Positions 33,729 to 42,207 are shown, counted from the first letter of the stretch. The stretch: DNA of 64,000 bases from Flagellimonas amoyensis (GCF_003058265.1 NZ_QBUK01000003.1:1-64000), one strand, 5' to 3'. Numbers and translations are program-made. Notes: a model not told the origin generated them from the letters alone.

Positions 33729-34814
33729 TTGAGAAATATACAGCCCTTGGCAAAAAAAGAAAGTATTGCATGGCTCATTGCGTTTACTTTTATCGGTTCC
33801 TATCTGACCTCACTTATTATTTTCCCACTTCCGATCTTGAAATCCCTATACCGTGTGCCCTTGGATCGGATTTTGATGGATATAGTAGTCAATTTTTTAT
33901 TTTGTGCCGCCATAGTAATTCTTTGCCTATTCATTGATGCCGTTTTAAACAAAAGGATGTCATGGATGGCCCGTCCAGTGAAGCGGTTGTTCATACAAGT
34001 ATTCCTTCAGATTCTGAGTGTGTTGATGTTGGTGGTGATTTTCGGGTCCCTCTATTTGACGGTTTGGGATCCCACACAAATACAATCATCCCAAACCAAC
34101 TTACGTCTAAGTTTTTATTCGTTTCTGTCCATTGTGTGTTGGGCCTTGTTGATCAGTACCATCAACACAGGTGCCTATATGCTCAGGAATTGGCGGGCGA
34201 CCAGCATCAAAGCAATGGAATATAAGTTGTTGGCTGCCCAGAACGGTCACCTGGCCTCGGAGTTGGAACTTCAGGCCCTCAAACTACAGCTTGACCCCCA
34301 TTTTGTTTTCAATAACCTAAGCGCGCTTTCAGAATTGATATTAAAAGACCAACGACTGGGATATGAGTATACGGAAAACTTTACCAAGGTGTACCGCTAT
34401 CTGTTGGTCAATTCCAAAAGAAAGTTGATCCCCTTGTCCGAAGAAATGAAATTTCTCCGATCGTATCAATTTCTTATCAAGCACCGATTGGGTAAGGGGT
34501 GCCGTTTTCAGGTTGATATTGATGAATCCAGGTTGGATCTGATGATTCCTCCCATGTCCTTACAACTACTCATTGAAAATGCCCTTAAGCATAATCGCAT
34601 TGAAGAAAACAATCCTTTGGTCATTCATATCCATTTGGATGATACCAATGGGCTAGTGGTGTCCAATAAAATATTGCCGTTGGCAAGGCCCACAGATTCG
34701 TTGGGGATGGGGTTGAAAAACATATATGATCGTTATACCCTGATGGGGCAGGATGGGCCGGTCATTGAAAAAGACAATAAGGTGTTTAAAGTCAAAATTT
34801 CACTTTTTAAATGA
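33729..34814 (+). CDS. LytS-type sensor histidine kinase
   Basis: A 361-residue membrane kinase. Four membrane segments (about 12-34, 47-68, 85-107 and 124-142) precede a dimerisation helix and the His_kinase domain with LKLQLDPHFVFNNLSAL (phosphorylated His) and an ATPase region with LQLLIENALKHN and LGMGLKNIYDRY. The start is TTG at 33729; no ATG precedes the first membrane helix. It overlaps its response regulator by 4 bp and follows egtB by 16 bp, so it may be in the same transcript. Confidence 0.88.
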   Translation: MRNIQPLAKKESIAWLIAFTFIGSYLTSLIIFPLPILKSLYRVPLDRILMDIVVNFLFCAAIVILCLFIDAVLNKRMSWMARPVKRLFIQVFLQILSVLMLVVIFGSLYLTVWDPTQIQSSQTNLRLSFYSFLSIVCWALLISTINTGAYMLRNWRATSIKAMEYKLLAAQNGHLASELELQALKLQLDPHFVFNNLSALSELILKDQRLGYEYTENFTKVYRYLLVNSKRKLIPLSEEMKFLRSYQFLIKHRLGKGCRFQVDIDESRLDLMIPPMSLQLLIENALKHNRIEENNPLVIHIHLDDTNGLVVSNKILPLARPTDSLGMGLKNIYDRYTLMGQDGPVIEKDNKVFKVKISLFK

Positions 34815-35578
34815 AGGATAGTGTCAAGATATTGATCTTAGAGGATGAAAAATTGAATTCGGACCGGGTGGAAAGGCTACTATCCGAAATCAGAAAGGAT
34901 ATCGAGGTCGTAGGGGTCTTACCCAGTATTAAAAAGACAGTGGATTGGTTGGCGATAAACGATTTGCCAGATCTTATTCTGGTGGACGTGAAGTTGGCAG
35001 ACGGGATAAGTTTTGAGATTTTCAATCAAGTGGATATCGAAAGTCCGGTGATCTTTACAACCGCCTATGACGAATATGCCATCAAGGCATTCAAGTTCAA
35101 TAGTATTGATTATTTGCTCAAGCCCATTGACAAGGATGAATTGGCAGCTGCGTTGTTAAAATTTGAACGTGCGGTGCAAAATGCTCCTATGGGAAGACCT
35201 GTCATTGAAAAATTGATAGCCCAGATCCAACCAAAAAAATATCGAGGCCGTTTCTTGATACCCCATAGGGACACCTATAAAAAAGTGGATGTGGGTGATA
35301 TAGCCTATTTCCACTCCTCCCATAATATCACTTATGCCCATTTATTTGCTGAAGAAAAATTGAGCGTGCCACACACCTTGGAATCACTGGAACAGGAATT
35401 GGATCCTGAAGTTTTCTTTAGGGTGAACAGGCAGTACATTGTCCATGTTGATTCCATTGAAAGTGTCCAAGATCATTTCAACGGCAAATTGAGACTTACT
35501 TTAAGGGACAATGAAAAGACAGCTTTGATGATTAGTAGGATTAAGGCACCTGTGTTCAAGACTTGGTTGGATTATTGA
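34811..35578 (+). CDS. LytTR-type response regulator
   Basis: A 255-residue regulator with a receiver domain (about 6-120: acidic pocket EDE, phospho-Asp in LILVDVKLADG, Thr/Ala switch TTAYDEYAIKAF, Lys in YLLKPID) and a C-terminal LytTR DNA-binding domain (about 150-255: IAYFHSSHNITYAH, FFRVNRQYIVH). Overlapping the kinase gene by 4 bp, it forms a pair with it. Position behind egtDB suggests thiol or oxidant sensing, but this is inference. Confidence 0.92.
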   Translation: MKDSVKILILEDEKLNSDRVERLLSEIRKDIEVVGVLPSIKKTVDWLAINDLPDLILVDVKLADGISFEIFNQVDIESPVIFTTAYDEYAIKAFKFNSIDYLLKPIDKDELAAALLKFERAVQNAPMGRPVIEKLIAQIQPKKYRGRFLIPHRDTYKKVDVGDIAYFHSSHNITYAHLFAEEKLSVPHTLESLEQELDPEVFFRVNRQYIVHVDSIESVQDHFNGKLRLTLRDNEKTALMISRIKAPVFKTWLDY

Positions 35579-35606
35579 TTCTAGCTTTGGGGTATATATG
35601 GAAAAG

Positions 35607-35635
35607 AACAGCCAATATATATCATATTGGCTGTT
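35607..35635 (+). terminator. Hairpin after the LytTR operon
   Basis: AACAGCCAATAT (35607-35618) and ATATTGGCTGTT (35624-35635) form a perfect 12-bp stem with a 5-nt loop. There is no T-run; it lies between convergent genes. Confidence 0.75.
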
Positions 35636-35709
35636 AGTGCACCCTATACATTATTGAGAGCACCGATTCACATGGTTTATCGGATAGAGGTATAGAGCAG
35701 ATTGGGGGA

Positions 35710-36135
35710 CTAATCCCTATAGGTCATTTTCTTTCGGAACACCATATTGATCCGATATTTTGCGTTGCTCCCAAAGGCTTGGACATCCTCTCCTGCGGCA
35801 GCACCGATGGTACCGGCCGAGGCATTGTAGGCATCCACGTAATCAAAGCCTAATTTGGACATTGCATTGAGGAGATCTGTTTGATTTCGTATGGCAAGAT
35901 TTTTATTTTTTTGGAGCAGTTCCTCCAAATCCTTCAATACATTCTCATAACCTGATTTTTTACTATCGATGTTGATGTTCATGCCGCCCAACAATTTGGT
36001 GTTCTCCGAAGTGACTACCACATATTCGGGGAGTTTCTCAATGTTCACGGAAGAAGAATGGTCAACACTCAACTCCTGTGCGGTAATATTGATGGCAGTC
36101 AATGCCATTAGGAATACAAATACTTGTTTTTTCAT
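35710..36135 (-). CDS. Exported protein of unknown function
   Basis: A 141-residue protein with a signal peptide (about 1-19, ending NITAQE). The mature part has repeated short hydrophilic helices, EYVVVTSENTKLLGGMNINID and a C-terminal AKYRINMVFRKKM strand. No family is recognised. It is a single gene on the minus strand facing the LytTR operon. Confidence 0.7.
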   Translation of the reverse strand: MKKQVFVFLMALTAINITAQELSVDHSSSVNIEKLPEYVVVTSENTKLLGGMNINIDSKKSGYENVLKDLEELLQKNKNLAIRNQTDLLNAMSKLGFDYVDAYNASAGTIGAAAGEDVQAFGSNAKYRINMVFRKKMTYRD

Positions 36136-36254
36136 TATGTTTCTTTTTCATTAAAAATTGGAGAGCAAAAGTAATAGAGGGGGATTCTGATGGGGTTTAG
36201 TTTCTTGGTGACATGGGGAAATTGTTGTTTGAAATGATGGAAGTATACACTGAA

Positions 36255-36286
36255 ATGAAGCATGCCCGTTGAGGGGCATGCTTCAT
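36255..36286 (-). terminator. Strong hairpin terminator
   Basis: ATGAAGCATGCCC (36255-36267) and GGGCATGCTTCAT (36274-36286) make a perfect 13-bp stem, about 70 bp downstream of the minus-strand hydrolase stop. Confidence 0.8.
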
Positions 36287-36357
36287 ATTGGTTGACGTTT
36301 TATGTAAAGAGGGGCTCTTATCATATGGGTAGCTATTCCAATCCTATTGCAAATCAC

Positions 36358-37332
36358 CTATTTTGCATGTGTAGCCATAAAAGACCTGATTTTTTTGATG
36401 ATGGCCTCTCCTTCCTCTTCCAAGGCAAAATGTCCGGTGTCATAGATGTTATAATCGATTTCCTTAAGATGCTTCTTGAATGCGGCTGCACCACTCTCAG
36501 GAAAGTAGGCATCGTTTTTTCCCCATACGATCAACATGGGCGGTTGATGATCCCTTAGGTACTGTTGCCATTGGGGATATTGCTTTACATTGTTTTGATA
36601 GTCATACCAAAGATCCAAGTTGACCTTGTGTGCATTGGGACGTGACATCCTTAGATAATCCAAATGCCATGTGTCGGGGTTTACCGTTTCAGGGTTTCGG
36701 GTACCATGGGTGTATTGCCATTTTAAACCCTCAAGGGTAAATGCAGGCAAAAGGGCCGCTTCGGTCTCAGGGTTCCTATTGGCCCAAAGGTCCCGAATTC
36801 CCTTCCAACCTTCTCCAAGGCCTTCTTCATAGGCGTTCCCATTTTGGTTGATGATGGCTGTGACCCGCTCTGGATGCGCAACTGCGATGCGAAATCCAAT
36901 AGGAGCACCGTAGTCCTGCATCATGATGGCATAAGAGTCCAATCCTTTCTTTTCCAAAAAAGCATCCATGGTTTTGGCCATGTTGTCAAAGGTGTACTCA
37001 TAGTTGTCCGGGGTTGGGAAATCACTGTTCCCGTAGCCAGGATAGTCCGGCGCTACCAGATGATAGGCGTCTGATAGTCCATCCAATACTTTTCTATATT
37101 GATGTGATGATGCTGGATAACCATGCAACAATACAATGGTAGGGTTATCGGGATTTCCGGCTTCACGGTATGCAATGTTGATGCCGTCGATGTCTAGTGT
37201 CTTGAATTTTGTTGTTTTCATAGTTCTACTGTTTTTAGATGTATTATTACTGTTGATTTCTGGTTCCACTGGACTTTCGCAGCCCAAAATGGTAAGTGAT
37301 AGGGCAAGTATGATCGGGATTGTTTTTTTCAT
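36358..37332 (-). CDS. Lipoprotein alpha/beta-hydrolase, haloalkane-dehalogenase/epoxide-hydrolase-like
   Basis: A 324-residue hydrolase with a lipobox (LTILGC, Cys at residue 18), so it should be membrane-anchored. The core has LLHGYPASSHQYR (oxyanion hole), nucleophile segment IMMQDYGAPIGFR with Asp instead of Ser, VWGKNDAYFPES and DTGHFALEEE with the catalytic His. An Asp nucleophile in MQDYG places it with dehalogenases and epoxide hydrolases, which open C-halogen bonds or epoxides. A TetR-type operator lies 38 bp upstream. Confidence 0.88.
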   Translation of the reverse strand: MKKTIPIILALSLTILGCESPVEPEINSNNTSKNSRTMKTTKFKTLDIDGINIAYREAGNPDNPTIVLLHGYPASSHQYRKVLDGLSDAYHLVAPDYPGYGNSDFPTPDNYEYTFDNMAKTMDAFLEKKGLDSYAIMMQDYGAPIGFRIAVAHPERVTAIINQNGNAYEEGLGEGWKGIRDLWANRNPETEAALLPAFTLEGLKWQYTHGTRNPETVNPDTWHLDYLRMSRPNAHKVNLDLWYDYQNNVKQYPQWQQYLRDHQPPMLIVWGKNDAYFPESGAAAFKKHLKEIDYNIYDTGHFALEEEGEAIIKKIRSFMATHAK

Positions 37333-37369
37333 GTCTTTTGTTTTATATTAATAATGTTCAGACACATAA

Positions 37370-37387
37370 TTACCAAACGTTCGGTAA
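37370..37387. promoter_or_regulatory. TetR operator upstream of the hydrolase gene
   Basis: TTACCAAACGTTCGGTAA is symmetric except at one position and matches the core of the perfect palindrome at 37991-38010. It lies 38-55 bp before the hydrolase start. Confidence 0.8.
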
Positions 37388-37406
37388 ATTATTGGGGTAA
37401 ATTTTT

Positions 37407-37964
37407 TTAACTATATCTTTCCTCTATTTGTTTAAGGGTGTTTTTAAAGATGATTGTATCCTGCATTGCTTTACTAAGCATTAGACTTCCTTGTATGTCT
37501 ATCAAGGTTTGAATGGCATTTTTTTCAGCCAATTGATCAGATTGTCCCATGGATAGACCAAGTGACTTGAAAGACTTTAACCATCCCGCAAAACCTTTGG
37601 TAATTACATCATGGAAAAGGTCAAACCCCTCCTGCATGGAAAGCGCCCTGAAAATGCAATTGTCCTTACCTCCGTTGTATAGTTTTGAAATTTGGTCAAG
37701 ACTGTTCTTTAGTTTGATGGTGGGAGTGATACCTTCTTGTTCCAAGGTCTTAAATATGTTTTGGGTAACCCATTGATCCATTTCATTTAGAACAGCTTCC
37801 GCCATTTCCTTTTTTCCATTGGGGAACCGATGGTAAAGACTTGCCTTCTGTAGGCCAGTAGCCTCAGAAAGCTCTTTTAAACTTGCACCTTCGTAGCCCT
37901 TGTTTCTAAAAACATCTGACAATGCTGCTAGTAGTTCTCCGTCTTGTATCTTTTGCGGTCTCAT
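37407..37964 (-). CDS. TetR/AcrR-family repressor
   Basis: A 185-residue protein with the N-terminal TetR helix-turn-helix (about 8-50: VFRNKGYEGASLKELSEATG, then KASLYHRFPNGK) and a helical ligand-binding C-terminal domain. It stands upstream of the hydrolase gene on the same strand (74 bp), and near-identical palindromes precede both genes, so it most likely represses itself and the hydrolase until a hydrophobic or electrophilic ligand binds. Confidence 0.9.
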   Translation of the reverse strand: MRPQKIQDGELLAALSDVFRNKGYEGASLKELSEATGLQKASLYHRFPNGKKEMAEAVLNEMDQWVTQNIFKTLEQEGITPTIKLKNSLDQISKLYNGGKDNCIFRALSMQEGFDLFHDVITKGFAGWLKSFKSLGLSMGQSDQLAEKNAIQTLIDIQGSLMLSKAMQDTIIFKNTLKQIEERYS

Positions 37965-37990
37965 GATGCAAAATTAAAAAAAAACAGTAA

Positions 37991-38010
37991 TTTACCAAAC
38001 GTTTGGTAAA
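37991..38010. promoter_or_regulatory. Perfect 20-bp TetR operator
   Basis: TTTACCAAACGTTTGGTAAA is a perfect palindrome 27 bp upstream of the TetR start codon. Confidence 0.85.
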
Positions 38011-38129
38011 TAAAATTAATAGTGAATAGAACCGTCTCCACCATCCGTATTCGTAATAAGGTCCTTTGGATAAGATTCACAGTATTGAGTTCAGAGGAAC
38101 TTTTAATTTCCGTTGGGTGAATAATAATG

Positions 38130-38504
38130 TCACAACTGGGATGAAATTTCTCTTCGGTGTTGTTTGCCCCAAGTAATCAAATTTTCCACCAAAGGGTATA
38201 AGGATTCACAATATTCGGTTAGCCTGTATTCAACATCCTTGGGAAAATCGGGGTCTTCAATACGTAGGACAAGGTTGTTGAGTTCCATGTGCTTTAGCTC
38301 CTTGGACAGCATGGCAAAAGTAATTCCGGGAATGTTCTTGGCGATTTCCCGGTAGCGGTGAGCCCCATTATAGATGGCAATGATGACGGGCAATCGCCAT
38401 TTTCCATTTAAAACGAATAAGGCGTCTTGGGCATACTTGATTTCTTCTTGATCTGCTATGGTACAAATGTAGGATGGTTGTCGTTTCTTATTCTCTGTTT
38501 CCAT
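38130..38504 (-). CDS. HxlR-family transcriptional regulator
   Basis: A 124-residue winged-helix protein with the HxlR pattern: ALFVLNGKWRLPVIIAI, NGAHRYREIAKNIPGIT, MLSKELKHMELNNLV and DVEYRLTEYCESLYPLV. Two Cys are present (near residues 14 and 104). It diverges from an enoyl-CoA hydratase gene 95 bp away, its probable target. Confidence 0.88.
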   Translation of the reverse strand: METENKKRQPSYICTIADQEEIKYAQDALFVLNGKWRLPVIIAIYNGAHRYREIAKNIPGITFAMLSKELKHMELNNLVLRIEDPDFPKDVEYRLTEYCESLYPLVENLITWGKQHRREISSQL

Positions 38505-38505
38505 G

Positions 38506-38525
38506 TGCTATGGTTTACAATAGCA
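38506..38525. promoter_or_regulatory. Possible HxlR operator
   Basis: TGCTAT (38506-38511) and ATAGCA (38520-38525) form an inverted repeat with 8-bp spacer at the start of the HxlR gene, in the divergent region. Short arms; weak evidence. Confidence 0.3.
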
Positions 38526-38599
38526 TCCCCACTAAAAAGGATTGCCTGACCTAGTTTTGAAGCTGTAAAACAAAGGTAAAAACGATTAAAGCTTTTAAA

Positions 38600-39454
38600 A
38601 TGAAAGATAACGTTAAATCGAGGTTCAATGAAAAGGAGTACAACATGCTCCAATTGTCAGTAGAAGGTGGTGTCGCTACAGTTACTTTGGATAATGCCCC
38701 AGTGAATGCCCTGAGTGGGAAGATGATGAAGGAGCTGAAACAATTGTTGGGTGACATGGCTACTGTACATAATATCAAAGTTATTGTTTTTGAAAGTGCA
38801 AACCCTGATTTCTTTATAGCCCATGTTGACATCAACATCCTTGGGGAGCAGGATGTCTTGGAAGAATTAGGTGCGCAGGTACCAAAGGGGTTCAATGTTT
38901 TTCAAGCTGTCGGTGAGATGCTTAGGAAGCAACCTCAAGTTACCATTGTAAACCTAAAGGGAATTGCTAGGGGAGGAGGAGCTGAATTCGTGACTGCTGC
39001 GGATATGAGCTTTGCATCTTTAGAAAAAGGGAAATTGGCCCAATGTGAAGCCTTGATGGGAATCATTCCTGGTGGTGGAGCCACACAATTTCTGTCCACT
39101 AAAATGTCCCGAAACAAGGTTTTGGAGATAATTTTAGGTGCAAATTTGTTCGATGCAGCAACCGCGGAAAGGTATGGTTGGATCAACCGGGCCATCCCGC
39201 ATGCCGATATTGATGGTTTTGTTTATGAACTGTCCCATAATATTGCCGCATTGCCCGATGGCGTCATCGAGGCTGCCAAAAAGGTATTGGCACCTTACAC
39301 TGACCTAAATGGATTTGCAGTGGAACATGAACAATGGGAAAAGTTGGCCTACAATGCAAAAACAACGGATATTATGACAAAGGCCATGAAAAATGGAGCG
39401 CAGACCGTGGAAGGGGAACTTGAGTTGGAGAGATTGCTCAGGGAATTGATCTGA
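38600..39454 (+). CDS. Enoyl-CoA hydratase/isomerase (crotonase) family protein
   Basis: A 284-residue crotonase-fold protein. The core signatures are VTLDNAPVNALS, the CoA-binding/oxyanion segment FIAHVDINIL, and KGIARGGGAEFVTAADM, followed by GIIPGGGATQFLSTKM. The catalytic Glu pair of true hydratases is not obvious: the second position is occupied by Gly-Gly rather than Glu. So it may be an isomerase-, hydrolase- or decarboxylase-like member. ATG 38600 is used; ATG 38645 would still keep the core. The HxlR gene next to it is its likely regulator. Confidence 0.82.
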   Translation: MKDNVKSRFNEKEYNMLQLSVEGGVATVTLDNAPVNALSGKMMKELKQLLGDMATVHNIKVIVFESANPDFFIAHVDINILGEQDVLEELGAQVPKGFNVFQAVGEMLRKQPQVTIVNLKGIARGGGAEFVTAADMSFASLEKGKLAQCEALMGIIPGGGATQFLSTKMSRNKVLEIILGANLFDAATAERYGWINRAIPHADIDGFVYELSHNIAALPDGVIEAAKKVLAPYTDLNGFAVEHEQWEKLAYNAKTTDIMTKAMKNGAQTVEGELELERLLRELI

Positions 39455-39491
39455 TTCACATCAAAGGGTCTTTTGTTATCGGGAGAATGGA

Positions 39492-39525
39492 AAGAAACCA
39501 CTAAGATTTGGTAGTTAGGTTTCTT
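39492..39525 (+). terminator. Terminator after the crotonase gene
   Basis: AAGAAACC (39492-39499) pairs with GGTTTCTT (39518-39525), with inner ACTA/TAGT pairing. A weak T tract follows. Confidence 0.6.
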
Positions 39526-39615
39526 TGATATTTTATGGTTCGATGATTGGGAATAGGTGATTTTACTGCAATCTTTTATACGTTATGCAAGAAAATGTCT
39601 ATCTGTTCTCCAGTG

Positions 39616-40374
39616 TTATAGAACGATTACGGCATTGGAGGAGAACTGTAGGTGTTCACCCATCCGCACATAACCCAATTGGTTGGTTATAAGTGAGGTG
39701 TCTCCTATCTTGAAAGGTGCCGTGTTTGAATGATGGTGACCATAAATCCAATAGTCAGGGCCATTAAAATTTATAAGGTCCTCTAGTTCTACGGCAAATG
39801 CCTCGTTCAGAGGGTCGCCCAGATATTTTTTTGGATAATTGTGAAAGGAAGGAACATGATGTGTGACAACCACCTTCTTTTTATCATTCTTTTCCAAGGC
39901 CTTTCTCAAAAAAAAGTGGTTTTCTTGATTAAGGTCATTATAATCGGAAGGGGATAGTAATTGCCCATATTTTCTTATGGTCCTAAAATCCGAAAGCATT
40001 CTGGTGATAAGCCTTTGATTTTTATCAGAGAGTTGGGTCCAAAGCGTGGAAAAAATCAATTCTACATCATCGATTACGATCGTTTGATTGTTTAATAAAA
40101 AGATGTTGTCCCGTATTTTTTCTTTAAAAATTCCTGCCCTGTGGCTGATATCGGACCCATAGTATTCATGGTTTCCCGGAATCCAATATACTTGTTGGAA
40201 CTTTTGGGACAGGTCATCGAAAAACCAGCCAAACTTGTCCAATAAAGAAAACATTACGATGTCTCCTGCCATAACCAGGATATCTGCATTGGGTCGGATG
40301 GGGTTATCCAGAATGAATTGTTTGTTTTCAGGGAATTCTAAATGAAGGTCCGACAAATATTGGATAGTTGCCAT
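39616..40374 (-). CDS. Calcineurin-like metallophosphoesterase
   Basis: A 252-residue enzyme with the whole set of metallophosphoesterase motifs: YLSDLHLEF (Asp, His), LVMAGDIVM, PGNHEYYG, VVTHHVPS and IYGHHHSNT. It lacks membrane segments or a signal peptide, so should act in the cytoplasm on an unknown phosphodiester or protein phosphate. It diverges from the hip operon over 230 bp holding three Hip-type operators. Confidence 0.9.
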   Translation of the reverse strand: MATIQYLSDLHLEFPENKQFILDNPIRPNADILVMAGDIVMFSLLDKFGWFFDDLSQKFQQVYWIPGNHEYYGSDISHRAGIFKEKIRDNIFLLNNQTIVIDDVELIFSTLWTQLSDKNQRLITRMLSDFRTIRKYGQLLSPSDYNDLNQENHFFLRKALEKNDKKKVVVTHHVPSFHNYPKKYLGDPLNEAFAVELEDLINFNGPDYWIYGHHHSNTAPFKIGDTSLITNQLGYVRMGEHLQFSSNAVIVL

Positions 40375-40445
40375 TATGATTTTTGAGTTGTAAAGTTCGG
40401 TAAATTGAAATTCCTCAAGGAATTATGCCGTGCTTAACCTATTTT

Positions 40446-40463
40446 TTACCGTTATGGCAGTAA
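40446..40463. promoter_or_regulatory. Hip-type operator O1
   Basis: TTACCG-N6-CAGTAA inverted repeat, 18 bp. Same pattern as O2 and O3, centre-to-centre 70 bp to O2. Confidence 0.7.
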
Positions 40464-40515
40464 TTGTGGATCGATTTTAGCTGTAGCTATATCTATTACA
40501 TGTTTAGTTTTAATA

Positions 40516-40533
40516 TTACCGCTGTAGCAGTAA
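40516..40533. promoter_or_regulatory. Hip-type operator O2
   Basis: TTACCG-N6-CAGTAA inverted repeat, with the same arms as O1; 71 bp centre-to-centre to O3. Confidence 0.7.
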
Positions 40534-40586
40534 AAAAGCATTATTTTTAAATATTTTCACATTTCAAATTATTAAATAACTTATAT

Positions 40587-40604
40587 TTACTGTTAAAACG
40601 GTAA
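40587..40604. promoter_or_regulatory. Hip-type operator O3
   Basis: TTACTG-N6-CGGTAA, the mirror form of O1/O2, two bases before the hipB start codon, so a bound repressor would block the promoter or leader directly. Confidence 0.7.
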
Positions 40605-40606
40605 AA

Positions 40607-40816
40607 ATGAAAGATTTTGACTTGGGGTCTATGGTAAAGGATCATCGTAAGAAAGCAGGGCTTACACAGCTTGAATTGGCCAATCTGGCAGGAGTTGGAA
40701 AGACAACCGTTTTTGATATTGAAAAGAATAAAGAAACTGTTCATTGGAACAATCTTTTGGCAGTGCTGCAAGTCTTGAACATTAAAATTGAATTTAAAGG
40801 TCCGTTCACTAAATAA
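40607..40816 (+). CDS. hipB: HipB-like antitoxin/repressor (XRE family)
   Basis: A 69-residue Xre/Cro-type protein with the helix-turn-helix KAGLTQLELANLAGVGKTTVFDIE. It matches the y4mF/HipB antitoxin group in size and in position before hipA-type genes. It should bind the three TTACYG-N6-CRGTAA sites upstream and, with the downstream proteins, repress the operon. It is 2 bp from the next gene. Confidence 0.88.
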   Translation: MKDFDLGSMVKDHRKKAGLTQLELANLAGVGKTTVFDIEKNKETVHWNNLLAVLQVLNIKIEFKGPFTK

Positions 40817-40818
40817 GC

Positions 40819-41133
40819 ATGAGAAAGGCGATCGTATATGTTCATGGAAATAGGGCAGGGGTATTGAGAGAGGTTTCTCCAAGCGAGTATCATTTTGATT
40901 ATGACAATGATTACCATGGTGAAGCAGTTTCATTGACCATGCCTGTCGGTCATAAAAAATACAGCTATAATACGTTCCCTCCATTTTTTGAAGGACTGTT
41001 GCCGGAAGGCGTTATGTTGGAAGGATTGCTTAGAATCGCCAAAATCGATAAAAATGACTATTTCTCGCAATTAGTGGCAACAGGAACTGATTTGGTAGGT
41101 GCGGTAACGGTTAAATCTATGGATGATGAATAG
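40819..41133 (+). CDS. HipS-like protein (separate HipA N-terminal subdomain)
   Basis: A 104-residue protein that corresponds to the N-subdomain 1 of HipA: RAGVLREVSPSEYHFDYD, YNTFPPFFEGLLPEGVMLE and LVATGTDLVGAVTV. In HipBST systems (enteropathogenic E. coli O127) this part is a separate protein, HipS, which neutralises the kinase HipT. Gene order here is B-S-T with a 2-bp gap to hipB and an 11-bp overlap with the kinase gene, so a similar tripartite system is likely. Bacteroidota hipA genes are often split in this way. Confidence 0.8.
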   Translation: MRKAIVYVHGNRAGVLREVSPSEYHFDYDNDYHGEAVSLTMPVGHKKYSYNTFPPFFEGLLPEGVMLEGLLRIAKIDKNDYFSQLVATGTDLVGAVTVKSMDDE

Positions 41134-42049
41134 ATGTCCCATCACATATGAATTATGCGGTACGGCAAAATATAGCGAAAAGGGGCTTAAGATGATTGCA
41201 CCCAAGTTAACACATCTAAACGATCTTCCCTTTACAGCTGCTGAATTGAGAAGGGAAGCCGTAAATAGGGCAAAGAAGTTATCCATTCAAGGGGTACAGC
41301 CCAAATTGAGTGCAACAGTTTCTGTGGTTGGGCAGGAATTTAAAATTGTGGATCAGTTTGGAACCTATATTATAAAACCGCAAAACGATTTATTTCCGCA
41401 GTTGCCGGAAAATGAAGATCTGACCATGCGTATGGCAAAGGAATTTGGCTTAGAGGTGCCTTTGCATGGGATGGTTTATGCCAAAGATGGCAGTCTTTCC
41501 TATTTTATAAAGCGCTTTGACCGCTATGGTAAGGGGAAAAAATATGCAACTGAAGATTTTGCCCAATTGACAGGAAACACGAGGGATACCAAATACCGCT
41601 TTACCATGGAAAAGATGGTACCGGTAATCGAAGAATTCTGCTCCTTTCCAGCCATTGAAAAAGCAGAATTTTTCAAACGGGTCATTTTCTGTTATGTGAC
41701 CGGAAACGAAGATATGCACTTAAAAAACTTTTCCCTGATCACCAAAAGGGGCATGACAACCTTAACGCCGGCATATGACCTGTTGAACTCTTCAATCGCG
41801 ATAAAGAATCCCGATGAAGAAATTGCCTTGACCCTGAAAGGGAAAAAAAGTAATTTGAAAGCTTCCGACTTCATAGGCTATTATGCGAAGGAGCGATTAC
41901 AATTGAACAACAAGACAATCGAATTGATTCTGGAGCAGATGCAAAAAGTTATACCCAAATGGAAGGAGTTGGTTGAAATTTCCTTTCTTTCGGATGATAT
42001 GAAAGAAAGGTACTTCAACATTTTAGAATCCCGATTGAAGATGTTTTAA
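41123..42049 (+). CDS. HipT-like serine/threonine kinase toxin (HipA C-terminal part)
   Basis: A 308-residue kinase of the HipA fold. The P-loop-like segment with the autophosphorylation region is IQGVQPKLSATV (about residue 51), YFIKRFDRYG follows, the catalytic loop is GNEDMHLKNFSLI with Asp and Asn, and the metal Asp is in LTPAYDLLN. HipA and HipT inactivate aminoacyl-tRNA synthetases (GltX, TrpS) by phosphorylation, causing growth arrest; the target here is unknown. All key residues appear present, so the toxin is probably active when not held by its partners. Confidence 0.85.
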   Translation: MMNRCPITYELCGTAKYSEKGLKMIAPKLTHLNDLPFTAAELRREAVNRAKKLSIQGVQPKLSATVSVVGQEFKIVDQFGTYIIKPQNDLFPQLPENEDLTMRMAKEFGLEVPLHGMVYAKDGSLSYFIKRFDRYGKGKKYATEDFAQLTGNTRDTKYRFTMEKMVPVIEEFCSFPAIEKAEFFKRVIFCYVTGNEDMHLKNFSLITKRGMTTLTPAYDLLNSSIAIKNPDEEIALTLKGKKSNLKASDFIGYYAKERLQLNNKTIELILEQMQKVIPKWKELVEISFLSDDMKERYFNILESRLKMF

Positions 42050-42207
42050 TGTTTTTTATCAAAGGCTACCGTCCATCCCCTAAAGCAGATGAACGAATAT
42101 TGAGAACTACCGGACAATGTTTTTAAATTGACCAAGATCATTGTAACCTACTAAAGCTGAATTGAATAAAACCAAATTGACTTAGCAAACCCCATGAGAT
42201 CATGGTC

